Assembly (NCBI GenBank): GCA_023362775.1
Contig: JALMGJ010000002.1
Span: 110,181,981-110,245,980, forward strand
Length of the DNA: 64,000 bases
DNA from: Charina bottae
Lineage: Eukaryota > Chordata > Lepidosauria > Squamata > Charinaidae
Direction: 5' to 3'
This document shows, piece by piece, positions 60,651-64,000 of this stretch. The translations under genes were made by a program, and so were the position numbers. The notes below the pieces were generated by a model. That model was not told the DNA's origin. It saw only the letters and a program-made list of their open reading frames with translations, and ran no database searches. The first letter of the stretch is position 1. Each line of letters starts with the position of its first letter.

Positions 60651-60734
60651 TCAACAGAATGAATAGAAAGTGGTGCTATCTGTATTATTGCGGGTCCACA
60701 TGAAAGTAGGAGTCATAGATGGTGTAGTTGCATG

Positions 60735-60930
60735 TTATACTGCAATGAATGGTGATATTGGAAGAGCCAGAGATGAGTTTTGAGGAGAAATTGTTTGATA
60801 TTCTGAACGAATGAGATCCAATGGAAAAAAAGTTATTTTGCTAGGTAGCATGAATGGATGGGTGGGAATGACATGAGAGAATATAGAAAAAGTGATTAGC
60901 CTATCCAGTGCAGGGTCCACTAGATTATCT
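60735..60930 (+). repeat. Second diverged copy of the LINE endonuclease segment
   Basis: 'gcaatgaatggtgatattgg' to 'aaaaagtgattagcctatcc' parallels 60100-60285 ('ccagtgaatggtgataatga' to 'aaaaagtgattgggccattc') with many substitutions, as a tandem partial duplication or second insertion. Confidence 0.45.
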
Positions 60931-62140
60931 CTAACAGATCAGCATGCAGCTTCTGTTTGAAGATTAGCAAAGGAGAATTCCTCCTTTCACAAAGCAGCAT
61001 ATTCCACTGACTGACAAGCTGTGCAATCGGAAAGTTCTTCCTGACATCTACTGTAGCCTGAAACTACTTTCTTGTTGTTGTTTATTTCTTCAGTCGCTTC
61101 CGACTCTTTGTGACTTCATGGACCAACCCACGCCAGAGCTTCCTGTCAGCCGTCGCCACCCCCAGCTCCCCCATGGTCGAGTCCATCACCTCCGGAATAT
61201 CATCCATCCATCTTGCCCTTGGTCGGCCCCTCTTCCTTTTGCCTTCCACTTTCCCTAGCATCAGCATCTTCTCCAGGGTATCCTGCCTTCTCATTATGTG
61301 GCCAAAGTACTTCAGTTTTGCCTTTAATATCATTCCCTCAAGTGAGGAGTCTGGCTTTATTTCCTGGAGTATGGACTGGTTTGATTTTCTTGCAGTCCAA
61401 GGCACTCTCAGAATTTTCCTCCAACACCACAGTTCAAAAGCATCTATCTTCCTTTGCTCAGCCTTCCTTAGTGCAGACTTTCCCATGGGGGATTGAACTA
61501 TTCTGCTATTACTGCACTCACAGGTTACCTAAAGTCACTTGAAAAACTCTAAGAATACTCAAACAAGTGTCAGCAGAATCACCAATGGGGTTGGGGGAAA
61601 TACCATTGCTTTACCAACCAATGGGGTTGGGGAATACCATTGCTTTGACAATGTGGATCTTTGTTGTCAGTGTGATTTCTCTGCTCTTAACTATTTTATC
61701 AAGATTTGTCATTGCTCTCCTCCCAAGAAGTAGACATCTTCTGATTTCCTGGCTGCAGTCAGCGTCTGCAATAATCTTCGTGCCTAGAAATACAAAGTCT
61801 GTCACTGCCTCCACTTTTTTTTTTAACTTTCTTGTAGATTTAATGTAATTGATTGTTTTTAGTCCTGTCCCTGGGGCAACAGAAATTAAGTCCACTCCTT
61901 TTTCTATGTGACAACCTTTCAGATATTTAAAACAGCCATCATATCTTTCTTCAGTCATCTCTTCTGTAAGTTAAAGATCCTTTAACCCTTCCTTAGAGGG
62001 CTTGGTTTCAAGACCCTTCACCATCTTAGCAGCCCTCCTATGAACTTGTTACAGTTTGTCACTCTCCATTTATAACTGTGGTGCCCAAAACCAGGGGTTC
62101 AAGAAGGGCAGGGCAGATGAAACATCCAAATTTGAAACCA
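60930..62140 (-). mobile_element. CR1-type LINE fragment, interrupted by an RTE element
   Basis: Left part (60930-61065): 'tccactagattatctctaac', 'gcatgcagcttctgtttgaa' and 'ggaaagttcttcctgacatc'. Right part (61836-62140): 'tctatgtgacaacctttcag', 'gcttggtttcaagacccttc' and 'ttataactgtggtgcccaaa'. Both are antisense CR1-like 3' region text, collinear once the RTE insert is removed. Confidence 0.7.
61066..61835 (-). mobile_element. RTE-type LINE (second lineage) nested in CR1
   Basis: The body is 61076-61825, between 10-bp duplications ACTTTCTTGT (61066-61075 and 61826-61835). On the minus strand the frame 61486-61082 reads KAEQRKIDAFELWCWRKILR, then VPWTARKSNQSIL, LKYFGHIMRRQDTLE, KRKRGRPRARWMDD and VTKSRKRLKK. 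A preceding piece (61840-61640) carries AVTDFVFLGTKI and KIHIVKAMVFP. Between them a 36-bp segment is tandemly repeated (61581-61652) and the VMYGCESW region is lost. Confidence 0.85.
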
Positions 62141-64000
62141 TTCATTCTAGAAGCCAAAAGAAGTAGGAGGAATGTGAAGTAGAGGAACACTACTATAATA
62201 CATTCATTCCTAGTTGTAAGGAATTTGTTTGGGAGATCTCATCTAATTGAAAAGCTACTAGGAGCTTCTGCAGCTGAGTAATACTGTCTTATATACCAAA
62301 AATTATAACTTAACATATTTTAAGCTAACAGCTGAAAAACAACACCTTTTCTTCAGTGCGTAGGCCAGGAGTGGGTGAAGTTGAAGATCTGCAGTTTTCA
62401 ATCTGGTCCATTCTAGTCCATAAATACAGTGAAATCTCTATCAGACTTTTCTGGCTATTTCCCCTCTGGGGTTGGTTTCTCTTCCTTTTGTTTCCCAATA
62501 CATTTGTTAATCTGTGTCTAATTCTATAGACTCATATTCATATTTGTCACAACTTTCCTTGGTTGACATTTGATACATTGACAGTGATTCATAGCCAGAG
62601 AAGCAGATGAGATATATTCTGTGACCCAGGAAACAGGGTCCCTGTAAGGTGGAGTAGGCAACCTCTCTCCACAATACTTTAAGATAATGAAGCATCAAAA
62701 TGGTCAAATTGCAGAAAAATCTGCTTTTTCCCAAAATTTAGAATGGGAATAGAAGTGAGAGATTTAATCCTACTCATTCCCCCAATGACCTAATATTGCT
62801 GTTTTTAGACTGACTTTGGGAAGTTTTAAGGGAGGAATTTGAGCAGAAAGCCTTCTGAATTGCTCCTATTCCTACCCTTAAAACTCCACACCCCCTCCAA
62901 ATGCCCCCAAATCATCCTGAAAATGGTGATTTCAGCCCTCCCCCAGTCAGTCCTTATGGTGACATAAGTACATCATTTGATGGCTTCCGATAATTCCATG
63001 GAAGAACAGGATGCTGAGTTGTGGCTTGTGACACACGCTTGCCCTAAGAAATCTAGCAGGTAGTACCTCGATGCTCCAACCACAAAAGAGTATGTTGGGA
63101 TAGTCCTCAGGTAGGTGGCAAATAAAGTACTACACCAGCTTATGCAGTAACACAAACCTTGCCATTTCCAATGATACTTAGCTGTCAGACAAAGGAATAT
63201 TCAGTCTTTCAGCAGAGAGGCTGTCCCAGAAGTAGATCTGTGTCCAGATCAACGGCATAAAACTAGTGAATGTAGGGAAGACGGCCACCTTGAAGCTCAT
63301 AGAAACAGAGCTCCACCGCAGCTCTCCCTTCCTGCCCACTCTCTGCCCCATGCTTTCAACAAATGTGATTATGTGAGGTAGGGTTACCAGAACTGGGCTG
63401 CAAAATTCCAGCCGACCACTAGATGGGAGCAAAGAGTTAGAGTTATCAATATCTCTTTGCTGCTATGTCAGATGGTAGACATGGTAACTCAAGAACAAGG
63501 CCTCAACAGGCCTGATAGAAGAAGAATGACACGGAAGGAATTAGGGGACAGTTGAGGAGTGAGTGAGTGAGTGAGCAGAAGTGCTGCTGTTACCACTTCT
63601 CCTCCCCCTGCTGCTTCTGATTCAGGAATTGTTGCTGCTGCAGCAACAACTGCAATGGAAGTGGAAAACTTGGGAGTCCCTGGCAGCTGCCCTGGTGATC
63701 ACTCTTCCTTTTCTCACCCTCTCCTCCTCCTTCCAGATTGTAAAGGAATAAGGGGAGAGAAAATAGGCATACCATACTGAGGGTGCCAAACTCTGGATTA
63801 AACGGTAGCAAAGAGATGCAGACAACTCTACCTCTTTTTGCAGCCCAGATGAGTTATTTGTCTTGAGGCCCAGAGCGCTCTGCTTATGTTCCTGAACCAA
63901 ACTTTTGTAGCCGTTACTGATAAAGTTGTGGTGGAATTGCCCATCTTCTCAAGAAAGGGTTGAGGCTCTTCCATATGTGCCTTACTTTTGTTCCCTCCCC
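62141..64000. other. Upstream intergenic region, no recognised gene
   Basis: Apparently unique sequence. A GAGT run at 63556-63573 and CTG/CAG-rich text at 63575-63650 produce low-complexity frames (LLLQQQQ-like on the minus strand) that I do not take as coding. Confidence 0.55.

Noticed and set aside
61110..61542. Open frames on the plus strand
   Set aside because: Antisense shadows of the RTE element coding on the minus strand.
63571..63900. Low-complexity open frames (Ser/Ala-rich on plus, Gln/Leu-rich on minus)
   Set aside because: Arise from GAGT and CTG/CAG-rich sequence with no supporting homology.

Overview
The window is vertebrate nuclear DNA, almost certainly from a squamate reptile. 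It contains BovB/RTE, L1, L2-like and CR1 LINEs, Sauria-type tRNA-derived SINEs with an 'aaggcgggat' tail, a second tRNA-derived SINE family, and many microsatellites. That mix is typical of lizards and snakes.

One host gene is recognised. It is GABRA1, the alpha-1 subunit of the GABA-A receptor, on the minus strand. Eight coding exons were placed by matching translated peptide to the known family and by GT-AG splice sites. Reading down from high coordinates they are 52859-52947 (start codon at 52926), 48495-48607, 28347-28414, 17761-17981, 16065-16147, 14067-14210, 8410-8562 and 5032-5234. The last six are 68, 221, 83, 144, 153 and 203 bp, the usual sizes in GABA-A alpha genes. Together they give 351 codons: signal peptide, ligand-binding domain with Cys-loop, TM1, TM2, TM3 and the start of the large cytoplasmic loop. 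The terminal exon (rest of the loop and TM4) was not found and should lie left of position 1. A CpG-rich block at about 54.76-55.36 kb with a splice donor at 55077-55082 is the likely promoter and 5' UTR exon. Everything right of it is upstream intergenic DNA.

The introns are full of mobile elements, several nested. The best stack is in the 10.4 kb intron between 17.98 and 28.35 kb. A degraded Ty3/gypsy element (19434-25787) has its 5' LTR split by a 1.75 kb L1-derived element with a 15-bp target duplication (TSD). That element is in turn split by a 1.65 kb block made of two same-orientation SINEs and about 1 kb between them. A second copy of the L1-derived element, of the same length (about 1.72 kb) and with an open 162-codon frame, lies at 39.98-41.70 kb. 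It looks like a discrete non-autonomous family.

Other notable items are a 5'-truncated but frame-intact BovB insertion (2623-3367) with an 11-bp TSD; an older BovB endonuclease fragment at 34.9-35.8 kb; two copies of another RTE lineage, one inserted into a CR1; a near-perfect foldback element at 47.8 kb; an LTR-like block at 38.6 kb; and a G-rich tract just inside the first intron. No tRNA gene, rRNA gene, CRISPR array or bacterial-type feature was seen.
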